This document shows positions 1 through 8,874 of a DNA stretch of 64,000 bases, one piece after another. The position numbers and the translations under genes were made by a program. The notes beneath the pieces were generated by a model. That model searched no databases. It saw only the letters and a program-made list of their open reading frames with translations, and had not been told where the DNA came from. The DNA is from Beijerinckiaceae bacterium. GTDB lineage: Bacteria > Pseudomonadota > Alphaproteobacteria > Rhizobiales > Beijerinckiaceae. The stretch is from contig JAUXWZ010000179.1 in NCBI GenBank assembly GCA_030684835.1, forward strand, positions 1 to 64,000. The letters are read 5' to 3'. Position 1 is the stretch's first letter. Each line of letters begins with the position of its first letter.

Positions 1-19
1 TTTATATATCGGATTGCAG

Positions 20-328
20 ATGAGCCGCACAATCGGTTACGCAATATTCTTCTACACCAATCTCGCAGGAATTCTGCTGCTGACCGCGCTGATTGTCGGG
101 CGGTGGCTCCCCTATTTCAGTTATCGGCAGTCAGGGCAGGCGTGGTCGGGATCGCATCGCCTCGTCACCTTCGTGATTGTTTCGATCCTCGCTGTTGTGA
201 CGCTACCGGCGCACGCGCCAACTATCCTGAGCCTGCAATTCGCTGCAGGACTGTTGTACCTTGGCGCTCGCGCTCACAAACCGATACGACAGCTCGTTAA
301 AGAGGCCCGCTTCTATCGAACAGCGTGA
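20..328 (+). CDS. small multi-pass membrane protein, function unknown
   Basis: An ORF of 102 residues from an ATG at 20; a TTG at 14 would add two residues. It has three clear hydrophobic stretches (about residues 7-25, 45-63 and 65-80), with basic residues after the last one, so it should be a small inner-membrane protein. I recognise no domain. The gene lies close to the left edge of the window, so its upstream partner and promoter cannot be judged. Base composition matches the rest of the region. It could be a remnant of a larger protein. The membrane topology is a direct reading of the sequence; no function can be proposed. Confidence 0.5.
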   Translation: MSRTIGYAIFFYTNLAGILLLTALIVGRWLPYFSYRQSGQAWSGSHRLVTFVIVSILAVVTLPAHAPTILSLQFAAGLLYLGARAHKPIRQLVKEARFYRTA

Positions 329-708
329 AATATGGCGGGAAGCCGATCTCTTGCATCCTTCGGCGGATGGAGTTTGCTTTGCATTACGCTCTGGACACGG
401 TAGCGATCCGGCGTAATTTCTCTCGACATTGCTCTCGACAGTCCTCTTGGCGGGCTGTGAAACTCAGCCTGCGGGTGCTCACGGACTTCACTGCGCGTCG
501 ATCTCGTCGACTTCTTTGAGAAGCGGGAATCGATGCGAAAGAAATCCGGCGCGAAAGCGCGGTCGCCCAAATCCTATCAGACTGTTACATCGACCCCTTT
601 TCGCCCCAGCCACCGCGAGCCTGTTCCCCACCTTCAGCGAGGCGCCCGCCAACGGCGCGGGTCACTGGCCAGGCGCATGCGCAGAAACCAGTGCCCGCCG
701 TCGCTGGG
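329..708. other. 380-bp gap without a convincing gene
   Basis: Short ORFs exist in several frames but none has a good ribosome site or recognisable product. One plus-strand frame starting with TTG at 429 opens with a lipobox-like stretch (LLAGC) and then runs into arginine- and serine-rich sequence typical of out-of-frame reading. It may be the eroded start of a small lipoprotein. I see no terminator with a T-run. Confidence 0.4.
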
Positions 709-1740
709 CTACTGAAGCGGCGGCGCGTACAGGATGCCGCCCGTCGACCAGAGCTGGTTCAGGCCCCGGGGAATGCCAAGTCGCGACCGCGAGCCGATGT
801 TGCGCTCAAACACTTCGGCGTAGTTTCCGACGGCCTCCACGGCCTTCAGCGCCCAGGCGTTGTCGAGACCGAGCGCCTGGCCCAGATTGCCCTGCACGCC
901 AACAAACCGGCGCACGGCAGGCTTCTGGGAAGCAGACGCTTCCGAAAGCGTCGCAGTCGAAATGCCAAGCTCCTCTGCGTTGATGAGCGCGTAATTGACC
1001 CAGCGTATGATGTTGAACCACTTCACGTCATCAGCGCGAACGACTGCGCCAAGCGGCTCTTTCGAAATGACGTCGGGAAGTATGACGGCGGCGCCGGGAT
1101 TTGAAAGCTTGATGCGTTCCGCAAACAGGGCCGACTGATCCGCGGTGAACACGTCGCACTGGCCGCCATCCAGCGCTTTCATCGCCTCGGCAAGCGTCGG
1201 GAACACGAGCTCCTTGTAGGTCATCGAGTTCGCGCGCATGTAATCGCTGAGATTTGCCTGGCTGGTCGTGCCAGACTGCACACAGACCGAAACATCATTG
1301 AGCTCCAGCGCCGAAATCACCTGCGGCCGCCGCAAGACGAGAAAGCCCTGTCCATCGTGATAATTGATGCCTCCAAATAGCAGGCCCATGGTTGCTTCGC
1401 GCTCAAGCGTCCATGTTGAATTGCGAGATAAAACATCGATTTTGCCCGCGCGAAGCGCGTCAAATCGCTCGGCGGCGGAAAGCGGCACATACGTCACCTT
1501 CGACGCATCGCCGATCACCGCAGCAGCGACCGCCTTGCAGAAATCAACATCGAAGCCGCTCCATACACCCTTGTCGTCGCGGTCGGAAAATCCGGGCAGA
1601 CCCTGACTGACGCCGCAATTCAACGACCCTCGCTTGCGCACATCGTCGAGCGTCGCCGCTTGCGCAGCAGTCGTCGCGCTGGCGAGAAGAACCGCCGCCG
1701 CGGCGAGCAGTCTAATTGATCCCTTGAGATTGCTGGACAT
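709..1740 (-). CDS. general L-amino-acid ABC transporter substrate-binding protein (AapJ/BztA-like)
   Basis: A 343-residue periplasmic solute-binding protein, the usual length for AapJ. The start at 1740 is chosen because a GGGGG-rich ribosome site lies just upstream and a classic Sec signal peptide follows (basic start, hydrophobic core, cleavage near residue 28 after AQA). The mature part opens with the family-typical VRKRGSLNCGVSQGLPGFS block and contains the SGFDVDFCKA block and, near the C-terminus, GNYAEVFERNIG. The family delivers L-amino acids to a membrane ABC importer. The permease and ATPase genes (aapQMP) are not next to it, so the partner must be elsewhere. Ligand range is inferred from family only. 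Confidence 0.85.
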   Translation of the reverse strand: MSSNLKGSIRLLAAAAVLLASATTAAQAATLDDVRKRGSLNCGVSQGLPGFSDRDDKGVWSGFDVDFCKAVAAAVIGDASKVTYVPLSAAERFDALRAGKIDVLSRNSTWTLEREATMGLLFGGINYHDGQGFLVLRRPQVISALELNDVSVCVQSGTTSQANLSDYMRANSMTYKELVFPTLAEAMKALDGGQCDVFTADQSALFAERIKLSNPGAAVILPDVISKEPLGAVVRADDVKWFNIIRWVNYALINAEELGISTATLSEASASQKPAVRRFVGVQGNLGQALGLDNAWALKAVEAVGNYAEVFERNIGSRSRLGIPRGLNQLWSTGGILYAPPLQ

Positions 1741-1772
1741 GCCGTTGACCCCCAAAAGTGTGGCGCGGCGCT

Positions 1773-2423
1773 TTAAAGAGACGCCGCGTGCCGGATGACG
1801 ACTTTGGCTCCGACGGGAACGCGTTCGAAGAGATCGATCACATCGCCGTTCGCCAGACGGAAACAACCCGATGACACCGCATGCCCAATCGTCTCAGGTT
1901 GGTTGGTGCCGTGAATGCGATAGATGGTGGACCCGAGGTAGAGAGCGCGCGAGCCCATGGGGTTCCCCGGGCCTCCCGCCATGAAGCGAGGCAAGTACGG
2001 TTGGCGCTGGATCATCTCGGGCGGCGGCGTCCAGTCCGGCCACTCCGCCTTGCGTGAAACCTTCACAAGGCCGGACCATTGGAAGCCTTCGCGGCCAACG
2101 CCGATGCCGTAGCGGAGAGCGCGGTTATTGCCCAAAACAAGGTACAGAAAGCGCTCGGGCGTGTTGACGACGAGCGTTCCGGGCGCTTCGTTGGAGCGGA
2201 AGAAAACAAGCTGGCGTTTGAACGGGCCGTCGCTAATGACGATCTCGGCAGTAGAAACCCGTCCGGGTTCGTCGCCGACGTTCATGGTCTCGCGCATTGC
2301 CGAGGAAGTCGCCGCTTGCGCGAGTGCAGCCGTGCCGGACGCTGCGATGAATAGCCCGCATGTGAGGGCGAGCGCGCCGACGCCAGCCCACCTTTTGCGA
2401 GTGCGATCACATGTTTTGATCAT
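1773..2423 (-). CDS. L,D-transpeptidase (YkuD/ErfK family)
   Basis: A 216-residue secreted protein with an N-terminal signal segment (hydrophobic about 13-35, AQA cleavage-like site). The YkuD catalytic signature is intact: His171 in RIHGTN and Cys187 in SSGCFRL, with Arg189. Enzymes of this family make or edit 3-3 crosslinks in peptidoglycan, or attach proteins to it, in the periplasm. The start at 2423 is preferred over the longer reading from 2453 because GAGGCAGG lies at the right distance. It is followed downstream, same strand, by the amino-acid binding protein and preceded by a lipoprotein gene. The exact acceptor substrate cannot be read from the sequence. Confidence 0.88.
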   Translation of the reverse strand: MIKTCDRTRKRWAGVGALALTCGLFIAASGTAALAQAATSSAMRETMNVGDEPGRVSTAEIVISDGPFKRQLVFFRSNEAPGTLVVNTPERFLYLVLGNNRALRYGIGVGREGFQWSGLVKVSRKAEWPDWTPPPEMIQRQPYLPRFMAGGPGNPMGSRALYLGSTIYRIHGTNQPETIGHAVSSGCFRLANGDVIDLFERVPVGAKVVIRHAASL

Positions 2424-2449
2424 TCTGCCTGCCTCGAGTTTTCCGGATC

Positions 2450-2944
2450 TCAAGCGCGCTGCGAGCAGCGCACATAGACGTAAGTGCCGTATCGCGTGTT
2501 GATTTCGGGATCGACGAAACGAAGGACGACATTATTGTCCGAAAATGACACCACTTCGCGGTCCTGCTGATGTCCTGGCGGCGCGTTATATCCCAGATAA
2601 ACCTTGCCGTTCGGCGCACCCTTAAAAGTCAACTCATAGACCTTCGGATCGTCCGCAACGTGCATCATCACGCCGTCTGATGGGCCTTTGGTGATGACAT
2701 ACGGGTTGCGGCAATGGGTTCGGGCCATGGCCTCTGTGCGGGCGCGATCCTTGTCCTCACGGTAGGAGGCGACGCCCCATTGGCCGACCATCTTATCGAT
2801 GGGATAGGGAGAAGGAAGGGTGGCGGTTTGCGCTGGCGCCGGGGCCAGCGCGACATCCGGGGCCAGCGCGACATCCGAGGCCGCGTTACAACCAGCGAGA
2901 ACCAATGCGAGCGCACATGCGCTGAGGACCCTGGAAACTCTCAT
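2450..2944 (-). CDS. small outer-membrane-type lipoprotein
   Basis: A 164-residue protein with a lipoprotein signal peptide: basic start, hydrophobic core and lipobox LAGC with the lipidated cysteine at 19. After the lipobox comes a short alanine/proline linker containing a duplicated hexapeptide (DVALAP twice), produced by an exact 18-bp tandem repeat. The globular rest (about residues 50-164) has an even hydrophobic pattern and ends in a TYVYVRC segment. I do not recognise a named family with certainty. It lies 26 bp upstream of the L,D-transpeptidase start on the same strand, so the two may be co-transcribed and both act at the cell envelope. Confidence 0.7.
   Translation of the reverse strand: MRVSRVLSACALALVLAGCNAASDVALAPDVALAPAPAQTATLPSPYPIDKMVGQWGVASYREDKDRARTEAMARTHCRNPYVITKGPSDGVMMHVADDPKVYELTFKGAPNGKVYLGYNAPPGHQQDREVVSFSDNNVVLRFVDPEINTRYGTYVYVRCSQRA
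2841..2876. repeat. exact 18-bp tandem duplication inside the lipoprotein gene
   Basis: The 18-bp unit at 2841-2858 is repeated without change at 2859-2876. It keeps the frame and doubles a six-residue piece of the linker behind the lipobox. Such a repeat can expand or contract by slippage and change linker length. Confidence 0.85.
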
Positions 2945-3447
2945 CTACGCCCCCCTCTGAACTGCACCCAGGCCCTCATGATTGGCATCGGACGCTGAGC
3001 ATGAGCCTATGTTGCCGCACATCGCCGAGGAAGTCACCACCCCGGCGATCAGGCCACCGTCCCAGCCCGCGCAGAAAGGTTATCAAAGCTTCGTCAAAAG
3101 CCCAGGGGCTTCAATCGAACAGGCATGTCATGTGCCCGGAAGGACCACCTGCCGCGCGCCGGCGATTCCGGCCGCTGTCTCGCGTTGATGGTGCAATGCT
3201 CTGCGAAAAGAGCGCGAACTGATAGGCTATAACCGCCTATCAATCGGATGGGCGGGGACGAAGACAAGCGGCGGCCCCTGCCCCGCAACTTCGTGATAAA
3301 TGTTGACGCCCTTGTTCGTGAAAAAGGCGTCGCTTGTCTCGCCTGTATGGCGCCGCGCGGATTACTGTTTGAGCAGCTCACGCCCCGGCGCTTGATAGCA
3401 GGGACTGTATCCTTCATTCTGCTGGCAACAGAATATTCGGAGGAAAC
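2945..3447. other. 503-bp divergent intergenic region, likely holding regulatory DNA
   Basis: This lies between two divergent genes (lipoprotein to the left, esterase to the right). No ORF in it looks real. It holds a perfect 8-bp inverted repeat at 3220-3242. Close to the esterase there is a weak promoter-like pair, TTGATA at 3392-3397 and CATTCT at 3415-3420, with 17 bp between them. A GGAGGA ribosome site follows just before the ATG at 3448. Confidence 0.45.
3220..3242. promoter_or_regulatory. perfect inverted repeat, candidate operator for the esterase/TctC pair
   Basis: TGATAGGC (3220-3227) and its exact complement GCCTATCA (3235-3242) flank an AT-rich 7-bp spacer. There is no T-run, so it does not look like a terminator. 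The size and spacing fit binding by a dimeric regulator such as a GntR- or LysR-type protein, but no regulator gene is adjacent. The role is inferred. Confidence 0.35.
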
Positions 3448-4824
3448 ATGACCGCCAGCGGATTTTGGGAGCCCAAGCCCAGCTACACGAACGAAGAAGT
3501 CGTAGCGATGGATCGGGAGGTCCGCGAACGCCCCGACATCGAACTAACCGAGCGCGAGGACGTCTTCCGCATTGAGGCGCTGGGCATGTCATGGGACATT
3601 GGCGTCTACGTCATTGAACCCGCCGACGCGTCCAAGGCCGCGCGCGGACCTGATGGCAAGAAGATCGGCTTCTTGCTGCTGCACGGCGGCGATGGCGACT
3701 TCAAGTCCTGCTCCATCCTCGCACGCCAGATAGCAAGCAAATTTGGCTCGCGCACGGTATCCATGACATTTCCCGGCCGTTTGTATCTTGCTGACGCCGA
3801 CCGCAACTGGCTCGGCGACACGATCCACGATGACGGCTCGGTGCGCACGCCCATCTGGCTGGCGGGCGAGACGATCGGGCGCGACGAATACGATGTGATC
3901 AAGGATGCAACACCAATCAATCGCATGCGTTACGGCACGCGCACGCTTGCTCGCGCCAAGCCCGGCACCAATTTCTGGCATCGCATGGCGGCTTGGCCGG
4001 CGGCGTTTGAAGACGGCATGATCGAGGCCTGCCGCAGGCACTTCCCGGAAGGTGAATTCTCCATTTTCACCCACGGCCATTCCACCGGCGGCGCGTTTTC
4101 CGCTTACATCGTGCAGCGTATCCCGAACATCGCCGGACAGACCGAGATTGAAACAGCGCCCATCGGCTACATCAACGAAGTGAAGCACGACTGGTCCGGC
4201 GCGCTGGGGAAGATCGGAAACTACGAACGCGTTTCAACAAAATCCGCGCGGCGCAGCGATCCGTTCAACGAGCTTTACATCCGCACATGGCGCGATCTTG
4301 CGCGCTATTTTGGGCCCGAAGCGCTGGGCAAGGAAGGCCCTGCAGCGTTGATGCGTCTGCCATGGCTGATGGAGGAAGTCTTCGATGCGTGGGGCAAGGA
4401 TCGCGCGCGCCCGAGCTTCAAGGCCGAGTACACGATCACGCACAACATCGTCGCGTCGCTGGAAGCGGCGGCGCGGGTGAATGCGGAGCGTCTCAAGCTC
4501 AACGAGGCGCAAACGCAGGCGCTCATCGACCGCTTCTTCGGTTATTGCCTTTATGACGAGAAGCCCGGCGCCAAGCCCGTCACGCCGATCCTTTATGTCA
4601 ATTCGGCGTACAGCCGCGATAACTCCCCCGAAGCCTACAGCGAGATCGTCCTGCCAATGCTGGCTCAACTGAAGCCGGCGCCGCGCGTGCGCGTTACGCA
4701 GTTACAGGCCGGCACCCATATCTATTATCGCCCCGAGCCTGGCTTGCCGCTTGGCCTCGCGCCAAGCGTCGCAAAACTCTGGCACGACGCCGTTCATGGC
4801 GGTTTCTTCCATCATGGAATTTGA
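3448..4824 (+). CDS. alpha/beta-hydrolase fold esterase-like protein
   Basis: A 458-residue protein without a signal peptide. It shows an alpha/beta-hydrolase pattern: FLLLHGGDGDF (oxyanion-hole-type HGG, about residues 75-85) and the nucleophile elbow GHSTGG with Ser212. A histidine near the C-terminus in QAGTHIYYRP is a likely catalytic base. A strong GGAGGA ribosome site supports the ATG. It is 12 bp upstream of a TctC-type binding-protein gene, so the two are likely one transcript. The pairing suggests that an imported carboxylate or ester is handled by this enzyme. The substrate cannot be told from sequence. Confidence 0.75.
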   Translation: MTASGFWEPKPSYTNEEVVAMDREVRERPDIELTEREDVFRIEALGMSWDIGVYVIEPADASKAARGPDGKKIGFLLLHGGDGDFKSCSILARQIASKFGSRTVSMTFPGRLYLADADRNWLGDTIHDDGSVRTPIWLAGETIGRDEYDVIKDATPINRMRYGTRTLARAKPGTNFWHRMAAWPAAFEDGMIEACRRHFPEGEFSIFTHGHSTGGAFSAYIVQRIPNIAGQTEIETAPIGYINEVKHDWSGALGKIGNYERVSTKSARRSDPFNELYIRTWRDLARYFGPEALGKEGPAALMRLPWLMEEVFDAWGKDRARPSFKAEYTITHNIVASLEAAARVNAERLKLNEAQTQALIDRFFGYCLYDEKPGAKPVTPILYVNSAYSRDNSPEAYSEIVLPMLAQLKPAPRVRVTQLQAGTHIYYRPEPGLPLGLAPSVAKLWHDAVHGGFFHHGI

Positions 4825-4836
4825 AAGAGGCCAGAG

Positions 4837-5883
4837 ATGAAGTTCAATCTTCCCACCGTTTTCGCTTCACTTGCCCTCGCGGCCTCGGCAAGCGCCGCAC
4901 ATGCGCAATCGGTTTCCGTCGCGGACTTCTACAAGCGCACGAATATCAACGTCATCGTCGGCTCCGGCACGGGTGGCGGCTATGACGCTTATGCGCGCCT
5001 GCTGGCGCGTCACATGGGCCGCTTCGTGCCGGGCTCACCGACCATGGTCGTGCAAAACATGCCCGGCGCGGGCGGCCTTAAAAGCGCAAACAATCTTTAC
5101 ATGATCGCCCCCAAGGACGGCGCGACCATCGCAATTCTTCACAACACGCTCACGCTGAACCAGATCGCAGGATCGGCCAGCGTCTCTTACGACATGCGCA
5201 AGTTTGCATGGCTTGGCAGCATGAGCATCACATCAACGATCTGCGCTTTCACCGGCAAGGCTGGCGTAAAGCAACTTTCAGACGTGGCGACTCGCGAAAT
5301 CGTAATAGGCGCCTCCGCCGGTTCAACGTCGATGATACCCGCCATTCTGAATTCACTTGTGGGCACCAAATTCAAGCAGGTGAAGGGCTACGAATCCACA
5401 AGCAATATTCTCGTCGCCATGGAGCGTGGCGAGGTGGACGGGGTATGCGGCTGGGGCTGGGACAGCGCTAAGGTTCAGGCCATGTCGGCGCTCGAGCGCA
5501 AGGCCTTCGCCATCGGCCTCGACATCGCCAACGAGCAGCACCCCGACCTCAAGAAGCTCGGCGTGCCATTCGTCATGGACCTGATGAAGGAAGGCCCCAA
5601 CAAGCAGGCGCTAGAGCTCATCTTGTCGACGCAGTACTATAACCGTCCGTTCGCCGCCCCGCCCGGCACGCCGGCCGACAGGGTTGCCGCGTTGCGCAAG
5701 GCCTTCGCGGACGCGCTGCAAGACAAGACGTTGCTCGATGAGGCTGCAAAGGCCCGCATGGACATCGATTATCTGACGCCCGAACAAATCACCGGGGCTC
5801 TCGAAAAGGCGTTCACCGTCCCGCGCGACGTGCAGACGCGTGCTATCGAAGAGCTGAAGCAAACGGGATGGGGCGGCCTGTAG
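4837..5883 (+). CDS. TctC/Bug-family tricarboxylate-transporter substrate-binding protein
   Basis: A 348-residue periplasmic binding protein with a Sec signal peptide cleaved around Ala23 (AHA-QS). Family blocks are clear: IVGSGTGGGYDAYARLLA near the start of the mature protein, VVQNMPGAGGLKSANNLY, and the C-terminal PADRVAALRKAFADAL. Bug/TctC proteins bind small carboxylates and feed the TctAB membrane pair. No tctA or tctB gene is nearby, which is common for this large family, so the protein may be an orphan receptor. It is the second gene of the pair with the upstream hydrolase (12-bp gap, same strand). Confidence 0.88.
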   Translation: MKFNLPTVFASLALAASASAAHAQSVSVADFYKRTNINVIVGSGTGGGYDAYARLLARHMGRFVPGSPTMVVQNMPGAGGLKSANNLYMIAPKDGATIAILHNTLTLNQIAGSASVSYDMRKFAWLGSMSITSTICAFTGKAGVKQLSDVATREIVIGASAGSTSMIPAILNSLVGTKFKQVKGYESTSNILVAMERGEVDGVCGWGWDSAKVQAMSALERKAFAIGLDIANEQHPDLKKLGVPFVMDLMKEGPNKQALELILSTQYYNRPFAAPPGTPADRVAALRKAFADALQDKTLLDEAAKARMDIDYLTPEQITGALEKAFTVPRDVQTRAIEELKQTGWGGL

Positions 5884-5907
5884 CCGCAGCCCGGCGCGTA
5901 ACGTACT

Positions 5908-6138
5908 TCAGCTTTCGCGCGAATCGCCGTCCACCTCATCGTCGTCCGTTTCCTCCGGGGCGACAGGGACGGCGTACGCCCCGACAAGCCAGCGGCCAAG
6001 GTCGACGTCTGCACAGCGGCGCGAGCAAAACGGCTTGTAATGGAGGACGCCCGGCTTGCGACAGATCGGGCATGGCCTGCCCGTCAGCTCAAGCTGTTGC
6101 TGCGCGTCCTGGCCATTATCGTTTGCGGAACTGGACAT
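5908..6138 (-). CDS. yacG: DNA gyrase inhibitor YacG (zinc-binding)
   Basis: A 76-residue protein with the YacG zinc knuckle: Cys23 and Cys26 in RPCPICRK, Cys38 and Cys42 in FCSRRCADVDLGRW. YacG binds a zinc ion through four cysteines and inhibits DNA gyrase in E. coli; this is family knowledge. The acidic C-terminal tail (EETDDDEVDGD) is typical of alphaproteobacterial copies. It sits 12 bp downstream of maf on the same strand, a pairing common in alphaproteobacteria, and is likely translated from the same transcript. Confidence 0.93.
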   Translation of the reverse strand: MSSSANDNGQDAQQQLELTGRPCPICRKPGVLHYKPFCSRRCADVDLGRWLVGAYAVPVAPEETDDDEVDGDSRES

Positions 6139-6150
6139 TTGTCGTGGATC

Positions 6151-6810
6151 TCAGGCGCCTTGAAGCCACATCAGGTGGACTGGATAGCCCTCGCCTGACA
6201 ACAATTGTGCGGTCTCGTAAAGGGGCAAACCGACAACCGCCGAATAGGATCCCACGATCTTCACGACAAAAGCGCCAGCAAGTCCCTGAATTGCATACCC
6301 GCCTGCCTTGCCGCGCCATTCGCCAGAGGCGAGGTAGCCCTCGATTTCCCCGCTGGACAGGCGCTTGAAGCGCACCCGTGTGTCGACCAGGCGCCTGCGC
6401 TCGGCGCCCTTGGGTGAAATGACCGTAACAGCGGTATAAACGCGATGGTTGCGGCCTGAGAGCAGCCGCATGCATGCGCCCGCCTCTTCCGCGAGTTCGC
6501 ATTTGGGAAGTATGCGACGCCCCACCGCGACGACAGTGTCCGCCGCGACGACATATGCTCCGCGCAAATCGTCCTGCGCCGCAGCAGCTTTCACGCCCGC
6601 GCGAGCTTTCTCGTTCGCAAGACGAGTAGCGAGCGCGCGCGGAGTTTCATTTCGCTGAGGGGCCTCATCCAGATCGGTCGGAAGCAGCGCGTCCGGCTCA
6701 ATCCCGATCTGCTGGAGCAGCGCGAGGCGTCGCGGCGATGCGGACGCCAGCGCGAGCCGTGGTCGCCAGGACTCCGGCGCGGCATCGGCTTTTCGGAAAA
6801 ACCCGATCAC
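6151..6810 (-). CDS. maf: Maf-family nucleoside triphosphate pyrophosphatase
   Basis: A 219-residue Maf/YhdE-like enzyme that hydrolyses non-canonical or modified NTPs to the monophosphates. Diagnostic blocks are LASASPRR (about 21-28), the catalytic AADTVV block, the YTAVTVI segment and GGYAIQG near the C-terminus. The start is a GTG at 6810 with AAAGGG upstream; the extra N-terminal residues before the SASPRR block are slightly longer than usual. It lies between infA (upstream, same strand) and yacG (downstream), a conserved alphaproteobacterial cluster. Confidence 0.93.
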   Translation of the reverse strand: MIGFFRKADAAPESWRPRLALASASPRRLALLQQIGIEPDALLPTDLDEAPQRNETPRALATRLANEKARAGVKAAAAQDDLRGAYVVAADTVVAVGRRILPKCELAEEAGACMRLLSGRNHRVYTAVTVISPKGAERRRLVDTRVRFKRLSSGEIEGYLASGEWRGKAGGYAIQGLAGAFVVKIVGSYSAVVGLPLYETAQLLSGEGYPVHLMWLQGA

Positions 6811-6864
6811 GCAAAATCCCTTTCTGCGCTCACGCCCGCGCTTGGCATCATCGCAGGCGGCAGA

Positions 6865-7083
6865 TTACTTGAAGCGATAGGTGATGCGGCCCTTGGTCAG
6901 ATCATAGGGCGTCATTTCAACAAGGACGCGATCGCCAGTCAGCACGCGGATACGGTTCTTGCGCATCTTCCCCGCGGTGTGGGCGATGATCTCGTGATCG
7001 TTTTCGAGCTTCACGCGAAAGGTCGCGTTGGGGAGAAGCTCGCTTACCGTTCCCGGAAATTCGAGAAGTTCTTCTTTAGCCAT
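6865..7083 (-). CDS. infA: translation initiation factor IF-1
   Basis: A 72-residue protein of full length for IF-1, an S1/OB-fold factor that binds the A-site of the 30S subunit. It begins [20 protein letters not shown] and ends with the conserved [15 protein letters not shown]. It is upstream of maf and yacG on the same strand (54 bp before the maf start). It stands apart from the ribosomal-protein operon, as usual in alphaproteobacteria. Confidence 0.97.
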   Translation of the reverse strand: MAKEELLEFPGTVSELLPNATFRVKLENDHEIIAHTAGKMRKNRIRVLTGDRVLVEMTPYDLTKGRITYRFK

Positions 7084-7239
7084 GTAATCCCATTGAGTTG
7101 AGCGCGCCGGCGGGGGGCGCCCCGTCAGTTCCGGGCGGACCCTAATGTAAGCGCCGCGATTTGTGAACCGCCGAGTGTCAAACTGGTGTTTTCGTCACCG
7201 TTTCATTCACGCTGCGGGCATGAATTCGTCAAGGCCTTC

Positions 7240-8073
7240 TCAAGTCTGCCCCGGCGACGGTCGCTCGACCGCAGCCGCAGCACGATCGTCAGCCGCCTGA
7301 TACGCCTGGAAACGCCGCCACGCCAGCGGGATGAGGCCAAGATAAAGCAGAGTTAAAAGCACAAGCACTTCGGCAGGATAGCTGGCGAGCAACAGGATCA
7401 ACGCCACCACCGCGAGCATGACCGCCAAAAAGTATTCCCGCGGCACCCGTCCCATTTCCTTACCGGAAAAATGCGGGATTCGACTCACCATGAGGAACGC
7501 TACAAGGAGCACATAGGCGATGATGATCGGCACCGTCGCCGTGTTCTGCGGAATTTGGAGGACCGACAGATGCAAATAGATCGGTAGAAGCACGACAATT
7601 GCGCCGGCCGGCGAAGGCATTCCGGTAAAAAACCGTCCCATCCATTTTGGCTTGTTGGGATCGTCGATCATCACATTGAAGCGGGCCAGTCGCAGCGCGC
7701 ACGCGATGACGTACACCATGCAGGCGAACCAGCCAGCGTTTTTGATCTCCTGAAGGCTCCACAAATAGAGCAGCATCGCAGGCGCAACGCCGAAATCGAT
7801 AAAGTCTGCGAGCGAATCCAGCTCGGCCCCGAAACGCGATTGTCCGTCCAGGGCCCGGGCAAGTCGGCCGTCAAGGCCGTCCAGCACGCCAGCAGCCGCG
7901 ATCGCGATGACGGCCAGTTCGTAGCGGCCCTCGATTGAAAATCGGATGGAGGTGAGCCCCAGCGCCAGGCCAAGAAGCGTCACGAGATTGGGCAGAACGT
8001 AGCGCATGGGGATGCGCGCGAACCGCTTTCGCCGCGGCGACTGCTTGATCTGGGGCTCTATCGGCTCACTCAT
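7240..8073 (-). CDS. pssA: CDP-diacylglycerol--serine O-phosphatidyltransferase
   Basis: A 277-residue integral membrane enzyme that makes phosphatidylserine from CDP-diacylglycerol and serine. The CDP-alcohol phosphotransferase motif is complete: Asp65, Asp68-Gly in GVLDGLDGRLAR and Asp86, Asp90 in FGAELDSLAD. About six hydrophobic segments follow. I place the start at the ATG at 8073 because GAGGG lies four bases before it; a TTG at 8088 would overlap the upstream psd stop codon. It is the second gene after psd, so both steps of phosphatidylethanolamine synthesis are encoded together. Confidence 0.95.
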   Translation of the reverse strand: MSEPIEPQIKQSPRRKRFARIPMRYVLPNLVTLLGLALGLTSIRFSIEGRYELAVIAIAAAGVLDGLDGRLARALDGQSRFGAELDSLADFIDFGVAPAMLLYLWSLQEIKNAGWFACMVYVIACALRLARFNVMIDDPNKPKWMGRFFTGMPSPAGAIVVLLPIYLHLSVLQIPQNTATVPIIIAYVLLVAFLMVSRIPHFSGKEMGRVPREYFLAVMLAVVALILLLASYPAEVLVLLTLLYLGLIPLAWRRFQAYQAADDRAAAAVERPSPGQT

Positions 8074-8084
8074 TTTGCCCTCGG

Positions 8085-8783
8085 TCAACGGCTCCGGAAT
8101 TCCCGGCGGGCCGCATTCAAACTGAATTCCGCGAGGATGGTTTCGCCGGCAACCGCCTTCGATCCCACGGCGACCAGCGGAACGCAGCCTGACGGCATGT
8201 AGACGTCTACGCGCGAACCAAAGCGGATCAGCCCGATCCTCTCGCCAGCAGCCAACACATCGCCCTCTTTCGCGAACGCGACAATGCGGCGCGCAATCAA
8301 GCCAGCGATCTGCACAACGCCAAACGTCCCGCGCGGCGACTCGATGACGAAGCCGTTGCGCTCGTTGTCCTCGCTCGCCTTGTCGAGGTCAGCATTGATG
8401 AACAGTCCGGGCTTGTAGGCCACTCGCACGACGCGCCCGTCCACCGGGGTCCGGTTCACGTGGCAGTCGAAGACGGACATGAAAACAGAAACGCGGGTCA
8501 TGGCCGTATCGCCAAGCCCAAGCTCGGGCGGCGGCACATAGGCGCCGACGGAAGAGACAACGCCGTCGGCGGGCGAGACGATAAGGCTTGCATCCATCGG
8601 AGTGACGCGAATCGGATCGCGAAAGAAATACGCGCACCACGCGGTCAGGATCAGCCCGATCCACCCCAGTGGGTTCCATATCCAGAATAAAATGACGGTT
8701 GCGACCGCGAATGCGGCGATGAAGATGTAGCCCTCAGGATGAATGGGCGTGATCTGGCGGCGGATGCTGTCGGCGATGGTCAT
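8085..8783 (-). CDS. psd: phosphatidylserine decarboxylase proenzyme
   Basis: A 232-residue short-type Psd. It converts phosphatidylserine to phosphatidylethanolamine in the inner membrane, using a pyruvoyl group made by self-cleavage. The cleavage site is RFGSRVD with Gly189-Ser190, and the N-terminal hydrophobic segment (about 18-54) anchors the protein. [16 protein letters not shown] is the conserved core. Start at 8783 is preferred because a GGGA ribosome site is upstream; an earlier in-frame start at 8828 adds 15 residues. It is followed directly by pssA. Confidence 0.95.
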   Translation of the reverse strand: MTIADSIRRQITPIHPEGYIFIAAFAVATVILFWIWNPLGWIGLILTAWCAYFFRDPIRVTPMDASLIVSPADGVVSSVGAYVPPPELGLGDTAMTRVSVFMSVFDCHVNRTPVDGRVVRVAYKPGLFINADLDKASEDNERNGFVIESPRGTFGVVQIAGLIARRIVAFAKEGDVLAAGERIGLIRFGSRVDVYMPSGCVPLVAVGSKAVAGETILAEFSLNAARREFRSR

Positions 8784-8874
8784 GCAATTTCCCGATAGAG
8801 TCCGGCGCGGACCGCCGTCTTGTGCCATTTAGTTGTGCGGAAGTCACCCGCTAGGTTAGCGCAAATCGCCGCCC

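Noticed and set aside
429-983. A lipoprotein-like frame with LLAGC near its start
   Set aside because: TTG start without ribosome site, and the later part is antisense to the amino-acid binding protein gene.
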